A stretch of 64,000 nt of DNA from Rheinheimera baltica DSM 14885 (GCF_000425345.1 NZ_AUDG01000003.1:1-64000); one strand, 5' to 3'. Numbered from the stretch's first letter, positions 13,893 through 23,579 are shown. Notes: a model not told the origin generated them from the sequence alone. Numbers and translations: made by a program.

Positions 13893-16637
13893 ATGCACGC
13901 GCAGTTTATTCAGGCCGTTAAACAGCTGATTCCGGCTGAGCGTTATTTTGACGACCCTATAGCCACGTTGGCGTACGGCACAGATGCCAGCTTTTATCGC
14001 TTGCTGCCCAAGTTGGTGTTGCGTGTTGAAAGCGAAGCCGAAGTGGTGGCGCTATTAAAACTGGCTAACCAATACAAAGTGGCGTTGACCTTTCGTGCTG
14101 CTGGCACCAGTTTGTCCGGTCAGGCAGTCACAGACTCTGTGTTATTGGTGCTGGGCGAAAATTGGCAGCAACGTGAGGTGCGCGGTTTAGGTGAACAAAT
14201 TCGCCTGCAACCTGGCGTGATAGGTGCGCAGGCAAACCGCGCTTTAACCAAGTTTCAGCGTAAAATTGGCCCCGATCCGGCATCAATTAACAGCTGCAAA
14301 ATTGGCGGTATTGTGGCTAATAATGCCAGTGGCATGTGTTGTGGCACCGCCCATAACAGTTTTAATACCCTGGCAGCTATGCGCGTGGTGTTGTTTGATG
14401 GCACTGTACTGGACACTGAAGACCCTGCCAGCGTAACTGCCTTTAAGCTAAGCCATAGCGCCTTGCTTACTGAGCTTGAATTACTAGCCAGACAAACCCG
14501 TGCTGACACAGCGCTAACAGATAAAATTCGGCATAAATACCGGTTAAAAAATACCACCGGTTTTTCCCTCAATGCGCTGACAGAATTTACTGATCCCATC
14601 GATATTCTAACGCACCTTATGGTCGGCTCAGAGGGTTGCCTTGGTTTTATCAGTGCCGTGACTTATAACACGGTGCCTGATTATCCGCATCGGGCCAGTG
14701 CATTATGGGTTTTCCCATCGGTAGAAAGTTGTTGTCGCGCTGTGAGTGTACTTAAAACTGCCCCGGTGTCCGCGGTTGAATTATTGGACCGGCGCAGCCT
14801 GCGCTCAGTGCAAAATAAAGCAGGAATGCCATCATGGGTTAGCACGCTATCAGATAACGCATGTGCGCTCTTAATAGAGAGTACTGCTGCCAGTAACAAC
14901 TTATTGCAACAACAACTACTGCAACTAACTGCGTTATTGCCACAGTTTGAGCTGGAGCAGCAGGTTGCATTTAGCAGTGATCCAGGGGTATATAACCAAC
15001 TATGGGCTATTCGCAAAGGCACATTTCCGGCCGTTGGTGCGGTGCGTAAAACCGGCACTACGGTGATTATTGAAGATGTGACTTTTCCCCTTGCGCAACT
15101 AGCAGAGGGGGTTTCCCGCTTACAGCAGTTGTTTGATAAATACTATTACACCGAGGCGATTATTTTTGGCCATGCGCTGGAAGGCAACTTGCATTTTGTA
15201 TTTACCCAAGGCTTTGACGATGCGACTCAGGTGGCCCGTTATGATGCGTTTATGCAAGATGTTGCCGCCTTAGTTGCCACAGAGTTTGGCGGCTCTTTGA
15301 AAGCCGAGCATGGCACTGGCCGCAATATGGCACCTTTTGTTGAGTTGGAGTGGGGCACTGAGGCGTATCAGTTAATGTGGCGGATTAAGCATCTACTTGA
15401 CCCGCAGCATATTCTTAATCCTGATGTGGTGTTAAGCCATAATCCGCAGCTACACCTGCAAAATTTAAAACCATTACCGGCAACAAACCCCTTGGTAGAC
15501 AAATGTATCGAGTGCGGCTTTTGTGAACCAGTTTGCCCGTCGCGAAATTTAACACTGACACCACGCCAGCGTATTGTGACGCAGCGGGAAATATCACGCT
15601 TACAACGTAGCGGCGATGAACCTGAGCGTTTGCGCATATTGCAGCAGTCTTATCAATATAAGGGTAATGATACCTGCGCTGCCTGTGGGATGTGTAGTAG
15701 CGCCTGCCCGGTGGGTATTAATACCGGCGATTTAACCCGCCAGCTGCGGGCGGTGAATAACCGGCAATGGCGTGGTGTTGCCGCGTTCTTGGCCCGGCAT
15801 TTTGCCGCGGTGTCCACCCTGGCGCGTTTTGGTTTGAGCATTGGCCGGCGATTTAGTGCATTGGTGCCATTTTGGCATTCTGCAATGCCAACGGCAAATT
15901 ACAGCGTGAATCGCGTGGATAACAAGACGGCAGATGCCAACTTACAACCTGTGATTTATCTGGCCTGTTGCGCGGGCCGGGTGATGGCACCGCAGGTTGC
16001 TAGCCAAGACCCTCGCACCTTGCAGCAGGTAAGTGCCAACTTACTTAAAAAAGCCGGTTATCAGCTAATTGTGCCAGACGGTATTAACCAACAATGCTGC
16101 GGTATGCCGTTTCAATCTAAAGGCCAGTTTGCCGTGGGCAGTTTAAAACAACAAGAGTTGGAACAATGGTTATTGCAGGTAAGCAATAATGGTCAATGGC
16201 CGGTTTTTTCTGACAGTAGCCCATGCAGCTTAACTTTAAAGGGGCAACTAGATAGTCGATTAAACATTATCGACAGTGTCGATTTTTTGCATGATCAGGT
16301 GTTGCCCAAACTCAGTCTCACACCACTAACTAAGCCGATAGCATTACATATTACCTGCAGCGCAAGTCAGTTGGGGCAAACCAGCAAGTTGCAGCGTTTA
16401 CTAAGTGCTTGTAGCCATAACGTCGTTGTTCCAGAAGGCATAAGCTGCTGTGGTTTTGCCGGGGATAAAGGATTTGTGTTACCAGAGCTAAATGCCTCTG
16501 CGTTGTCTGGTTTGAAACAACAGGTAAGTCATTGCTCACTAGGTGTCTCGACCAGCTTAACATGTGAATTGGGGTTATCCCGACACAGTGGTATCGAATA
16601 CCAGCATCTGGTGTATCTGTTGGACCAGGTCAGTTGA
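13893..16637 (+). CDS. FAD/4Fe-4S D-lactate dehydrogenase-type oxidoreductase (YdiJ/Dld-II family)
   Basis: 914 aa from the chosen ATG 13893, which has AGAGGG 8 bases upstream; an in-frame GTG at 13878 is also possible. Order: PCMH-type FAD-binding domain (residues 1-240, with TFRAAGTSLSGQAV and the GGIVANNASGMCCG loop), FAD-linked oxidase C-terminal domain (to about 480), two 4Fe-4S clusters (CIECGFCEPVCP near 525 and CAACGMCSSACP near 600), and a C-terminal pair of CCG-type cysteine domains (CCGMPF and CCGFAGDKG). This GlcD-GlcF-like fusion matches respiratory D-lactate or 2-hydroxyacid dehydrogenases such as Shewanella Dld-II. It feeds electrons to the quinone pool. Monocistronic between a terminator and a signalling cluster; the exact substrate is inferred. 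Confidence 0.85.
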   Translation: MHAQFIQAVKQLIPAERYFDDPIATLAYGTDASFYRLLPKLVLRVESEAEVVALLKLANQYKVALTFRAAGTSLSGQAVTDSVLLVLGENWQQREVRGLGEQIRLQPGVIGAQANRALTKFQRKIGPDPASINSCKIGGIVANNASGMCCGTAHNSFNTLAAMRVVLFDGTVLDTEDPASVTAFKLSHSALLTELELLARQTRADTALTDKIRHKYRLKNTTGFSLNALTEFTDPIDILTHLMVGSEGCLGFISAVTYNTVPDYPHRASALWVFPSVESCCRAVSVLKTAPVSAVELLDRRSLRSVQNKAGMPSWVSTLSDNACALLIESTAASNNLLQQQLLQLTALLPQFELEQQVAFSSDPGVYNQLWAIRKGTFPAVGAVRKTGTTVIIEDVTFPLAQLAEGVSRLQQLFDKYYYTEAIIFGHALEGNLHFVFTQGFDDATQVARYDAFMQDVAALVATEFGGSLKAEHGTGRNMAPFVELEWGTEAYQLMWRIKHLLDPQHILNPDVVLSHNPQLHLQNLKPLPATNPLVDKCIECGFCEPVCPSRNLTLTPRQRIVTQREISRLQRSGDEPERLRILQQSYQYKGNDTCAACGMCSSACPVGINTGDLTRQLRAVNNRQWRGVAAFLARHFAAVSTLARFGLSIGRRFSALVPFWHSAMPTANYSVNRVDNKTADANLQPVIYLACCAGRVMAPQVASQDPRTLQQVSANLLKKAGYQLIVPDGINQQCCGMPFQSKGQFAVGSLKQQELEQWLLQVSNNGQWPVFSDSSPCSLTLKGQLDSRLNIIDSVDFLHDQVLPKLSLTPLTKPIALHITCSASQLGQTSKLQRLLSACSHNVVVPEGISCCGFAGDKGFVLPELNASALSGLKQQVSHCSLGVSTSLTCELGLSRHSGIEYQHLVYLLDQVS

Positions 16638-16719
16638 TGTTGCCGCGTTTAATTTATCGTTTGCAGTACAGCTTAAATTAGGCAATGCTGTACTAAGTTG
16701 ATGAAACTGGTGCAGTTAA

Positions 16720-19389
16720 ATGAACCTGAGAACGGGTCCGAAACCAATATCTATAAAGCGGCTGTATTGGCTTTGTGGTGCAGTTGTGGTGGCTATTATG
16801 TTGTTTGCCGCCTTTGCTGTTGCCAATCAACGAGCAAAGGTATTCGAGTCAAGGCTGGAAAGCTTACATCAACTGCAGACAGATAAGCTGCTTCAACTCA
16901 GGCAAGAGCTGAGTTTTCAATCTGAAATAATGTTAAAAACAATTATTGCTGATGAGCAGCTACTTAACGTGCTCAACGATATTGGCAGGGACGGGACAAA
17001 TAACCCGACGCAAGGGCAGATTGAATCATACCGCCAACTTAAACTGGTTCTTGCCAGCTACTTGAAAAAGTTTGAGTCAAACGCTGTTACTCAATTGGGC
17101 CTATATTTGTCCGTTGATCAAAACGTGTTAATTAACACAACGCAGCCACAGGTTACACTCGGTGAGTTACTGACGTTCCCCGATATGGTTACGCGCGCTC
17201 AATCCCAAAAGCAACTTGTCAGCGGGCTTAGTTTAGAAGCCGATGGTTTAGGGTTTAAGTCAGTGTTGCCGCTGCAATACAGCGATAAAACGGTGGCTAG
17301 CCTTGCTCTGGTATTAGATATCAAAAAGGTGGCTGGTATCAGGCAGGCATGGGCGAATTTAGGCCATACCACCAATCTTTTTATGCAAACTGCTATTTTG
17401 CATGACACCCGCGTATTCGATGCTTTTTATAATCAACGGCCTCAAGGTTGGTTTCGTGCTAATGATTGGAGCACGCAGCATCCTAGTCAAATGCTGCATA
17501 GCTGGATAGAACAAGGCATTGTCGATACAAATGTTGAAGAATATAGAAAACTGGTTCCCCATGCTGATAAGCAATACTTAATGTCTGTAATGCCATGGCA
17601 GTTATGGGGGCAGCAAACTAATGACACCCAAAGTACGATTAGTGTTCAATGGCAGGATGTAACGGATGTATACAATGCCTATCTGTTTGAACAAAAAATA
17701 GGTGCAATGATACTGCTGCTATCAACATTTGGGGTGGTGTTGCTGGCTTTATTAATTATCCGTTTTTTGCTGGGTATTGCTAAGCGCGAAATGGCACTGC
17801 AACAATCGTTGTTACAACAATCGGAAAGGAAATTTGCGGCCTTGTTTAGATTGTCACCCCTGCCAATTTTATTAAATCGCTTTGATGACGGTGCCTATGT
17901 TGATGCTAATCCGGCAATGGAGCTTTTAGTTGGCTACAATCCGCAAGAGTTGAAGCAGCTAAGCTATTGGGATTTAACACCAGCGCGCTATGCAGAAGCT
18001 GAACAGCAACAGCTGCAGTCGCTAAGCCAAACCGGAAGCTATGGCCCTTACATTAAACAGTATTGCCATAAAAACGGTGAGCTTATTGATATTGAATTAA
18101 ACGGTGTGCTTTTTGTCGACACGGCAGGTGATAAATATATCTGGACCATTATCAAAGATATTCGTGAGATTAAGCGGGTTGAAAAGTTAAAAGATGATTT
18201 TGTTTCAACAGTAAGCCATGAGCTTAGAACACCGTTAACGTCAATTGCAGGTTCGTTAGGATTGGTACTGGGTGGCGCTGTTGGTGAGCTTAACGCAAAT
18301 GCCGAAAGACTGCTTAGTATTGCACACAAAAATAGTCAGCGTTTAAACTTATTAATCAATGACTTGATGGATATAGAAAAGCTAATGGCAGGAAAAATGC
18401 GTTTTGAGCCTGCCGCTTTGTCATTACCTGAATTATTAAACGAAGCGCTGGAACAAAATCAGCCCTTTGCCAAGCAGCATGATATTAAATTAACGCTTAT
18501 CCAGCCGCAGCCACTGAGTGTATGGGTAGACAACGCCAGAATTCAGCAAGTATTGGCTAACTATATTTCTAATGCTGTGAAGTTTTCACCCGCGCATACC
18601 GAAGTAACAATTAGCGCAGAACAACACGGCCAAACCATTAAAATTTTGGTGCAAGATCAGGGGCCTGGTATTAGCGATAGTGACCAAAACCAATTGTTTA
18701 AACGTTTTTCTCAGTTGGCCAATGCTGAGCATCATTCTAAAGGTGGGACTGGTCTTGGTTTGGCTATTAGCCACGAAATTTTGTTGCAGTCTGGTGGTGA
18801 CGTAGGGGTGACTTCATCGCCTGGGCAGGGAGCAACCTTCTGGTTAACACTGCCTATTTATCATTTTGATAAGCCGTTAGCTTCGCAGGAAGTGTCGGAT
18901 AACACTGAAAACGTATCAGTACTTGTAGACGACGCAGATATTCCTCATGTGCAGGACTGGTTAGAAAAGCCAGTAAATCCTGAGTTACTTAGCGCTAAGC
19001 TTGGGCAATTTCTTAGCAACTTACCTTCTAATGCGGGTACCAAGCGTGTATTGCATATAGATGATGACACAGATCTGGTTACTATTATGCGACTACAGCT
19101 TGAAAAAAATTTTGAATATCATGCGGTAACAACCATTGAAGCGGCAAAGGCAGAGTTATCGGCTAATACCTTTGACTTGGTATTGTTAGACTTGGAGTTA
19201 TCTGACGGTAACAGTATTAACTTATTGCCAAATATTGTTCAGCATCAAGGTGATATTCCGTTGATAATATTTACTGCACAGGATACCTCGACAGTAAATA
19301 AAGCCCTGGTTAAAGCGGCTTTTAGCAAAAACCGCTTCAGTACAAATATGCTTGCAACATATCTAACAAACCTACCTGAACAGACTTAA
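16720..19389 (+). CDS. Membrane hybrid sensor histidine kinase with degenerate first receiver
   Basis: 889 aa. One transmembrane helix at residues 15-36, a roughly 285-residue periplasmic sensor, a second helix near 329-349, PAS domain (about 370-485, ALFRLSPLPILLNRF), HisKA with phosphorylatable H500 in STVSHELRTPLTS, and HATPase with N box (VLANYISNAVKFSPA) and G boxes (DQGPGISDSD, GGTGLGLAI). A C-terminal receiver has DLVLLDLELSDG as phosphoacceptor region. Between kinase and receiver is a short VSVLVDDADIPHVQDWLEKP stretch that looks like the collapsed remnant of a first receiver domain. It starts a cluster with a second kinase and a GGDEF regulator. Confidence 0.9.
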   Translation: MNLRTGPKPISIKRLYWLCGAVVVAIMLFAAFAVANQRAKVFESRLESLHQLQTDKLLQLRQELSFQSEIMLKTIIADEQLLNVLNDIGRDGTNNPTQGQIESYRQLKLVLASYLKKFESNAVTQLGLYLSVDQNVLINTTQPQVTLGELLTFPDMVTRAQSQKQLVSGLSLEADGLGFKSVLPLQYSDKTVASLALVLDIKKVAGIRQAWANLGHTTNLFMQTAILHDTRVFDAFYNQRPQGWFRANDWSTQHPSQMLHSWIEQGIVDTNVEEYRKLVPHADKQYLMSVMPWQLWGQQTNDTQSTISVQWQDVTDVYNAYLFEQKIGAMILLLSTFGVVLLALLIIRFLLGIAKREMALQQSLLQQSERKFAALFRLSPLPILLNRFDDGAYVDANPAMELLVGYNPQELKQLSYWDLTPARYAEAEQQQLQSLSQTGSYGPYIKQYCHKNGELIDIELNGVLFVDTAGDKYIWTIIKDIREIKRVEKLKDDFVSTVSHELRTPLTSIAGSLGLVLGGAVGELNANAERLLSIAHKNSQRLNLLINDLMDIEKLMAGKMRFEPAALSLPELLNEALEQNQPFAKQHDIKLTLIQPQPLSVWVDNARIQQVLANYISNAVKFSPAHTEVTISAEQHGQTIKILVQDQGPGISDSDQNQLFKRFSQLANAEHHSKGGTGLGLAISHEILLQSGGDVGVTSSPGQGATFWLTLPIYHFDKPLASQEVSDNTENVSVLVDDADIPHVQDWLEKPVNPELLSAKLGQFLSNLPSNAGTKRVLHIDDDTDLVTIMRLQLEKNFEYHAVTTIEAAKAELSANTFDLVLLDLELSDGNSINLLPNIVQHQGDIPLIIFTAQDTSTVNKALVKAAFSKNRFSTNMLATYLTNLPEQT

Positions 19390-19476
19390 ACATGAAGTAG
19401 GTGATTGACAACATTAACCGCTATCCTAGATAAACAACTATAAATGTTTCAAGATGAATAAAAAGTATCAATGCAA

Positions 19477-19509
19477 CCTTACATCAGCTAGATGTTTATC
19501 TATGTAAGG
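19477..19509 (+). promoter_or_regulatory. Stem-loop in the 5' region of the split sensor kinase
   Basis: CCTTACAT (19477-19484) pairs with ATGTAAGG (19502-19509), with further pairing TAGAT/ATCTA inside. It lies 30 bp before the start codon and has no T-run, so it is either a weak terminator of the upstream kinase transcript or a leader element. Confidence 0.4.
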
Positions 19510-19538
19510 TAACTCAAGTAAACTGTGTCGGAGATCAT

Positions 19539-20573
19539 ATGCAGCAGCCGATAATTCCGGCAAATGAACCAGAGCGTATACAAGCGCTGGTGAATACAAC
19601 ACTACTTGATTCTGCCGACGAGCCAAGGTTTGACCGGCTGACGCAACTGGTTCAGCTATGTTTAGGTGCTGAAATAGTTCTCATCTCACTGGTTGATTCA
19701 GATCGGCAGTGGTTCAAATCCCGACAGGGCCTGGATGCCTGCGAAACAGGCCGTGATATCTCCTTTTGTGGCCACGCTATATTATCAAACGATATTTTTG
19801 AAGTGTCTGATGCACTGTTAGATGAACGTTTTGCCGACAACCCCTTGGTCACCAGTGCACCGTTTATCCGCTTTTATGCTGGTGCACCGCTGCAAATTAC
19901 CAACCAAAATATTGGTACTTTATGTATTATTTCCGTTCAGCCACGGCAGCTTACGCTATCAGAGCGGCAAATATTGCGACAGTTTGCTGATGCTATTGAA
20001 CAGGAGATTATTGATAGACTGCAACAGCACGCTGAGCAGGATTTAAAGGCGAGTAGAGACCAATTTCGAACTTTGGTTGCCAATATCCCGGGTATTACCT
20101 ATCGATGTAAAGCGGATAGTGATTGGACCATGTTGTACATGAGCGGCAGTATTGACCCATTATCTGGTTATCCGGCCAGTGATTTTATTAATAACGCAGT
20201 ACGCAGTTACGCCAGCGTGATCCATCCTGACGATTGCGCTTGGTTGGAACAGGCAGTGTTAGATGCAGTTAAAACAAAGCAAAGCTGGATATTACAATAT
20301 CGGGTAATACACAAAGACGGCAATATTCGTTGGGTAGAAGAGCGGGGGCAGGCTGAATACAACGATGATGATGAGGTGCTTTTACTTGATGGTTTTATTC
20401 TGGATATTACCGAGGAGAAAACTTTAAAACGGCAACTGCTTCAATTAACGTCGCAATTGCCCGGCGTGGTGTATCAATTTCAACAGTGGCCAGATGGCCA
20501 GATGGCCGTATGGCCTTTCCTTATGCCAGCGATAACATTGAGAAAATATATGGTGTATTGCCTGAGCAGGTAA
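19539..20573 (+). CDS. GAF-PAS sensor kinase, N-terminal fragment (frameshifted)
   Basis: 344 aa as translated. GAF domain at residues 20-160 (DSDRQWFKSRQGLDACETGR, DISFCGHAI, FIRFYAGAPL), PAS domain at about 175-295 with a PAC segment (HKDGNIRWVEERG), and the beginning of a second PAS domain (LTSQLPGVVYQFQQWPDG). At that point an 8-bp tandem duplication shifts the frame, giving a nonsense tail and a stop at 20571-20573. The downstream frame carries the rest. Removing one 8-bp copy joins both into a single 790-aa kinase. No transmembrane segment, so a cytoplasmic sensor. As it stands this fragment cannot phosphorylate anything. Confidence 0.85.
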   Translation: MQQPIIPANEPERIQALVNTTLLDSADEPRFDRLTQLVQLCLGAEIVLISLVDSDRQWFKSRQGLDACETGRDISFCGHAILSNDIFEVSDALLDERFADNPLVTSAPFIRFYAGAPLQITNQNIGTLCIISVQPRQLTLSERQILRQFADAIEQEIIDRLQQHAEQDLKASRDQFRTLVANIPGITYRCKADSDWTMLYMSGSIDPLSGYPASDFINNAVRSYASVIHPDDCAWLEQAVLDAVKTKQSWILQYRVIHKDGNIRWVEERGQAEYNDDDEVLLLDGFILDITEEKTLKRQLLQLTSQLPGVVYQFQQWPDGQMAVWPFLMPAITLRKYMVYCLSR

Positions 20574-21919
20574 AACATGATGCATCGCTGATACTCGATA
20601 AAATTCACCCTCAAGACCTGCCCGGGCTGCTTGACAGTATAAATAAATCTGCAGCGACACTAAGTAACTGGCAGTATCAATATCGGGTGCTAAATAGCAC
20701 AGGTGGGTTAACTTGGTTATCAGGACATGCGGCACCTGAGCGCATGCCTGATGGCAGTACGTTGTGGCATGGTTACCTGGAAGATATTACCAATACTAAG
20801 CAGTATTATCTTGAACTTGAGCGTGTTAATAAGGCGCTTAAGTTGAGCCAGGAGCGTCTTGATACAGCGAGTGAAAATGCGCTAATTGGTTTTTGGCAGG
20901 CGTCGCTTGATACTGGTGAACTGTGGTGGTCGTCGGTTATTTATCAGATTTTTGGTTTTGAAGAAGCCACTACAACACCCAGCGTGGCATTATTCAAAAA
21001 CGCGGTGCATCCCGATGACAGAGACATGGTGATACAAAGTGAAAAAGTAGCGCAGGAAACCGGTCTTAATGATGTGGTGCACCGTATTATCCGCCCTGAT
21101 GGCACGATACGTTGGGTGCATGAGTTGGCTCGTATGCTGCCAGTATCAGACAGTGCAGTTGCAACTTTAATTGGTTCTGTTCAGGATGTAACAGAGCGCA
21201 TGCAATTGCAGCAGTTGAAAAGTGAATTTATCTCTACTGTAAGCCATGAACTTAGAACGCCATTAACGTCGATAAAAGGTGCCTTGGGGCTGGTTAATTC
21301 GGGTAAATTAGGGCAAGTGCCTGAGAAAATGTTTAATTTGCTTACCGTGGCACACAGTAATAGTGAACGTTTATCTCACTTAATTGACGATTTACTGGAT
21401 ATTGAAAAACTGGCTGCCGGAAAAATGTCCTTTGATTTACAGGTCGTTAGTGTGCAAAAAGAATTGCAACATGCAATACGTAATTTACAACCCTATGCGA
21501 AGCAATTTGCCGTTATAATGCAGTTACAATTGGTGCCTTCAGCGCTTTGTATTAAAGCTGACGCGTCACGTTTACAGCAGGTTTTGACCAATTTGTTGTC
21601 AAATGCCATAAAATTTTCATCACATGGCGCGACAGTGACAATTGGCGCAAAGCACGAAGCAGACAAGGTGAATATTGAGGTTACGGACAATGGTCTAGGC
21701 ATTGCGCCGGAATTTCAGCCCAGGGTGTTTGAACGTTTTGCGCAGGCTGACGGGTCTAGTAGCCGACAGCGTGGCGGAACAGGGTTGGGTTTAGCAATAT
21801 GCAAAGAGTTAGTTGAGCAAATGGGGGGTAGTATTGGCTTTCGTTCCGTACTGCAACAAGGTTCTACATTCTTTGTTTCTTTACCGTTGCATCAAGACAG
21901 TAGCGGTCAGTTGGAGTAA
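20486..21919 (+). CDS. PAS-PAS histidine kinase, C-terminal fragment (frameshifted)
   Basis: 477 aa if read from GTG 20486, but this is really the continuation of the gene starting at 19539. Rest of PAS 2 (RMAFPYASDNIEKIYGVLPE), PAS 3 (about residues 125-240, NALIGFWQASLDTGELWW), HisKA with H254 in STVSHELRTPLTS, and HATPase (NLLSNAIKFS, DNGLGIAPEF, GGTGLGLAICKELVEQMGG). No receiver domain. The kinase core closely resembles that of the preceding gene, suggesting duplication. Internal initiation at the GTG is possible, which would give a kinase without its GAF and first PAS domains. It ends 12 bases before the response-regulator gene. Confidence 0.85.
   Translation: MARWPDGRMAFPYASDNIEKIYGVLPEQVKHDASLILDKIHPQDLPGLLDSINKSAATLSNWQYQYRVLNSTGGLTWLSGHAAPERMPDGSTLWHGYLEDITNTKQYYLELERVNKALKLSQERLDTASENALIGFWQASLDTGELWWSSVIYQIFGFEEATTTPSVALFKNAVHPDDRDMVIQSEKVAQETGLNDVVHRIIRPDGTIRWVHELARMLPVSDSAVATLIGSVQDVTERMQLQQLKSEFISTVSHELRTPLTSIKGALGLVNSGKLGQVPEKMFNLLTVAHSNSERLSHLIDDLLDIEKLAAGKMSFDLQVVSVQKELQHAIRNLQPYAKQFAVIMQLQLVPSALCIKADASRLQQVLTNLLSNAIKFSSHGATVTIGAKHEADKVNIEVTDNGLGIAPEFQPRVFERFAQADGSSSRQRGGTGLGLAICKELVEQMGGSIGFRSVLQQGSTFFVSLPLHQDSSGQLE
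20490..20505. repeat. 8-bp tandem duplication causing the frameshift
   Basis: CCAGATGG at 20490-20497 is repeated at 20498-20505, and a related CCGTATGG follows (20506-20513). Deleting one unit restores QQWPDGRMAFPYAS, a normal PAS sequence, and a 2373-nt open frame. Copy-number change of the unit would switch the gene on or off. Confidence 0.92.
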
Positions 21920-21931
21920 AGCGTTAGAACA

Positions 21932-23566
21932 ATGAAAGCCTTAAATAACAAAACTGACTTAACAGCTGCCTTTAGCAGTTTGCGCCAGCGTTTCGAGCAA
22001 GGGTTGCCACAACGTTCTGCGGCTATGTTAGCCATGGTACAAAAAAAGCCAGCACAGCAGATGTTGGCTGATATTGTTGCCGAGTCACATAAACTATCGG
22101 GGGCCTGTGGCACCTTTGGGCATGCACTATTAGGTGCGATGGCCAGACAAATTGAGCAGTTAGCGCAAGCGATAAGTGCTAAGCCTTTACAAGAGCAAGA
22201 GCAAACCATACCAGAGCTTATTCATACGGTACAGGAGTTTGACATTGCCGTGGCGCAAATGATTGCCGGAGTAACTGGTAAGCATGAGCTTCAGCGCCAG
22301 ATGCCTGTGATGAAGAACAGTGTATGGTTGTTGTTAGATAACGCGGCACTCACTATTGAAATTACCGCTCAGCTGCAAGGCTTTGGTCTGCAGGTTGAAG
22401 AATTTAAAGATTACACCCAATGCGTTGCGCGACTAAGAGAGGAAACGCCCGCGATTTTGCTCGCCACCGTCGCGCTGTCTACGGGTGAATTATTGTTTGA
22501 ACAGACGCTGTTGTTAAATAGGCTAGTTCAGCAGCAAATACGCCTAATGGTACTGGCAGAGGCCGACAGTTTTCCATTAAGGGTGCAGGCTGCTGCGCAA
22601 CGTGCAGAAGCGTTTTTTGTTACGCCACTTAATGTACCTGAAATGATAACGTACGTTAGTGAATTGCTTGACTATAGCAGTGGCGTGGGCCGGGTATTTA
22701 TTGTCGATGATGACAAGTTACTGGCCGAGCATTATGCGTTGGTGTTATCTACAGCGGGCATTGAAACACAAATTAGCAATCACGTTGAAAATATTGTTGA
22801 TGAAGTGATGCGTTTTCAACCTGATTTAATTCTAATGGATATGTATATGCCAGAGTACTCTGGTGCAGAAATTGCCAGTGTGCTGCGACAATATCGTGAT
22901 TTTAAACGCTTACCCATCGTGTTTTTATCATCAGAGCTGAACAAGTCTTTGCAAATTAAAGCAATGTCGCATGGTGCAGATGACTTTATAACCAAACCAA
23001 TTGACGACATGCAGTTGATTCAGGCCATAAAAGTGCGTCTGGCGCGCAGTTTGCAAATAAAAAACCTAATAGAAAAAGATAGCCTGACGTCGCTCGTCAA
23101 ACATGCCGCCATTAAAGACACTGCTGAATTAGAGTTTCTTCGTGTCGAGCGCAGCAAAAAGCCGCTAAGCGTTGTGATGCTGGATATTGACCATTTTAAA
23201 ATGGTCAATGATACCTATGGTCATGCTGCTGGCGATTTGGTCATTACCGCCTTGGCGACGTTACTGCGCAAACGGATTCGTAAAACCGACCGTGCAGGTC
23301 GCTACGGTGGAGAAGAGTTTTTATTAGTATTACCCGATTGTGACACCCAGCAAGCAAAACTGATAACAGAGCAAATTCTTGATGCCTTTAAAAAGCTGAC
23401 GTTCAGTGCTGGCTCTATTCAATTTAGTTGCACCTTTTCGGCTGGCGTAGTGTCGACCGATGATAACGACTTCGCCAATGCGATACAGATGATCGCCGCG
23501 GCAGACAGTGCGTTATATAAAGCAAAAGTAGCGGGACGTAAGCAGGTATTAAGTTGGAGTGCTTGA
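21932..23566 (+). CDS. Hpt-receiver-GGDEF response regulator (diguanylate cyclase)
   Basis: 544 aa, no membrane segment. N-terminal Hpt-like domain with H53 in SHKLSGACGTFG, a degenerate receiver-like domain (about 125-245) without the aspartate pocket, a full receiver (FIVDDDKLL, phospho-site D303 in LMDMYMPEY, K355 in FITKPID), and a GGDEF domain with active GGEEF (459-463) preceded by an inhibitory-site RKTD (450-453) at the right distance. It should make c-di-GMP under phosphorelay control. It is 12 bp downstream of the split kinase and is the natural output of one or both neighbouring kinases (inference). Confidence 0.92.
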   Translation: MKALNNKTDLTAAFSSLRQRFEQGLPQRSAAMLAMVQKKPAQQMLADIVAESHKLSGACGTFGHALLGAMARQIEQLAQAISAKPLQEQEQTIPELIHTVQEFDIAVAQMIAGVTGKHELQRQMPVMKNSVWLLLDNAALTIEITAQLQGFGLQVEEFKDYTQCVARLREETPAILLATVALSTGELLFEQTLLLNRLVQQQIRLMVLAEADSFPLRVQAAAQRAEAFFVTPLNVPEMITYVSELLDYSSGVGRVFIVDDDKLLAEHYALVLSTAGIETQISNHVENIVDEVMRFQPDLILMDMYMPEYSGAEIASVLRQYRDFKRLPIVFLSSELNKSLQIKAMSHGADDFITKPIDDMQLIQAIKVRLARSLQIKNLIEKDSLTSLVKHAAIKDTAELEFLRVERSKKPLSVVMLDIDHFKMVNDTYGHAAGDLVITALATLLRKRIRKTDRAGRYGGEEFLLVLPDCDTQQAKLITEQILDAFKKLTFSAGSIQFSCTFSAGVVSTDDNDFANAIQMIAAADSALYKAKVAGRKQVLSWSA

Positions 23567-23579
23567 TATCAGTTTATTA

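Noticed and set aside
16698-16886. 62-aa ORF at the start of the hybrid kinase
   Set aside because: It is an out-of-frame shadow of the kinase N-terminus; the kinase frame has the transmembrane helix and continues.
19539-21919. Two separate genes with designed overlap
   Set aside because: The PAS domain is cut in mid-sequence and the 8-bp duplication explains the shift exactly, so a single split gene is the better reading.
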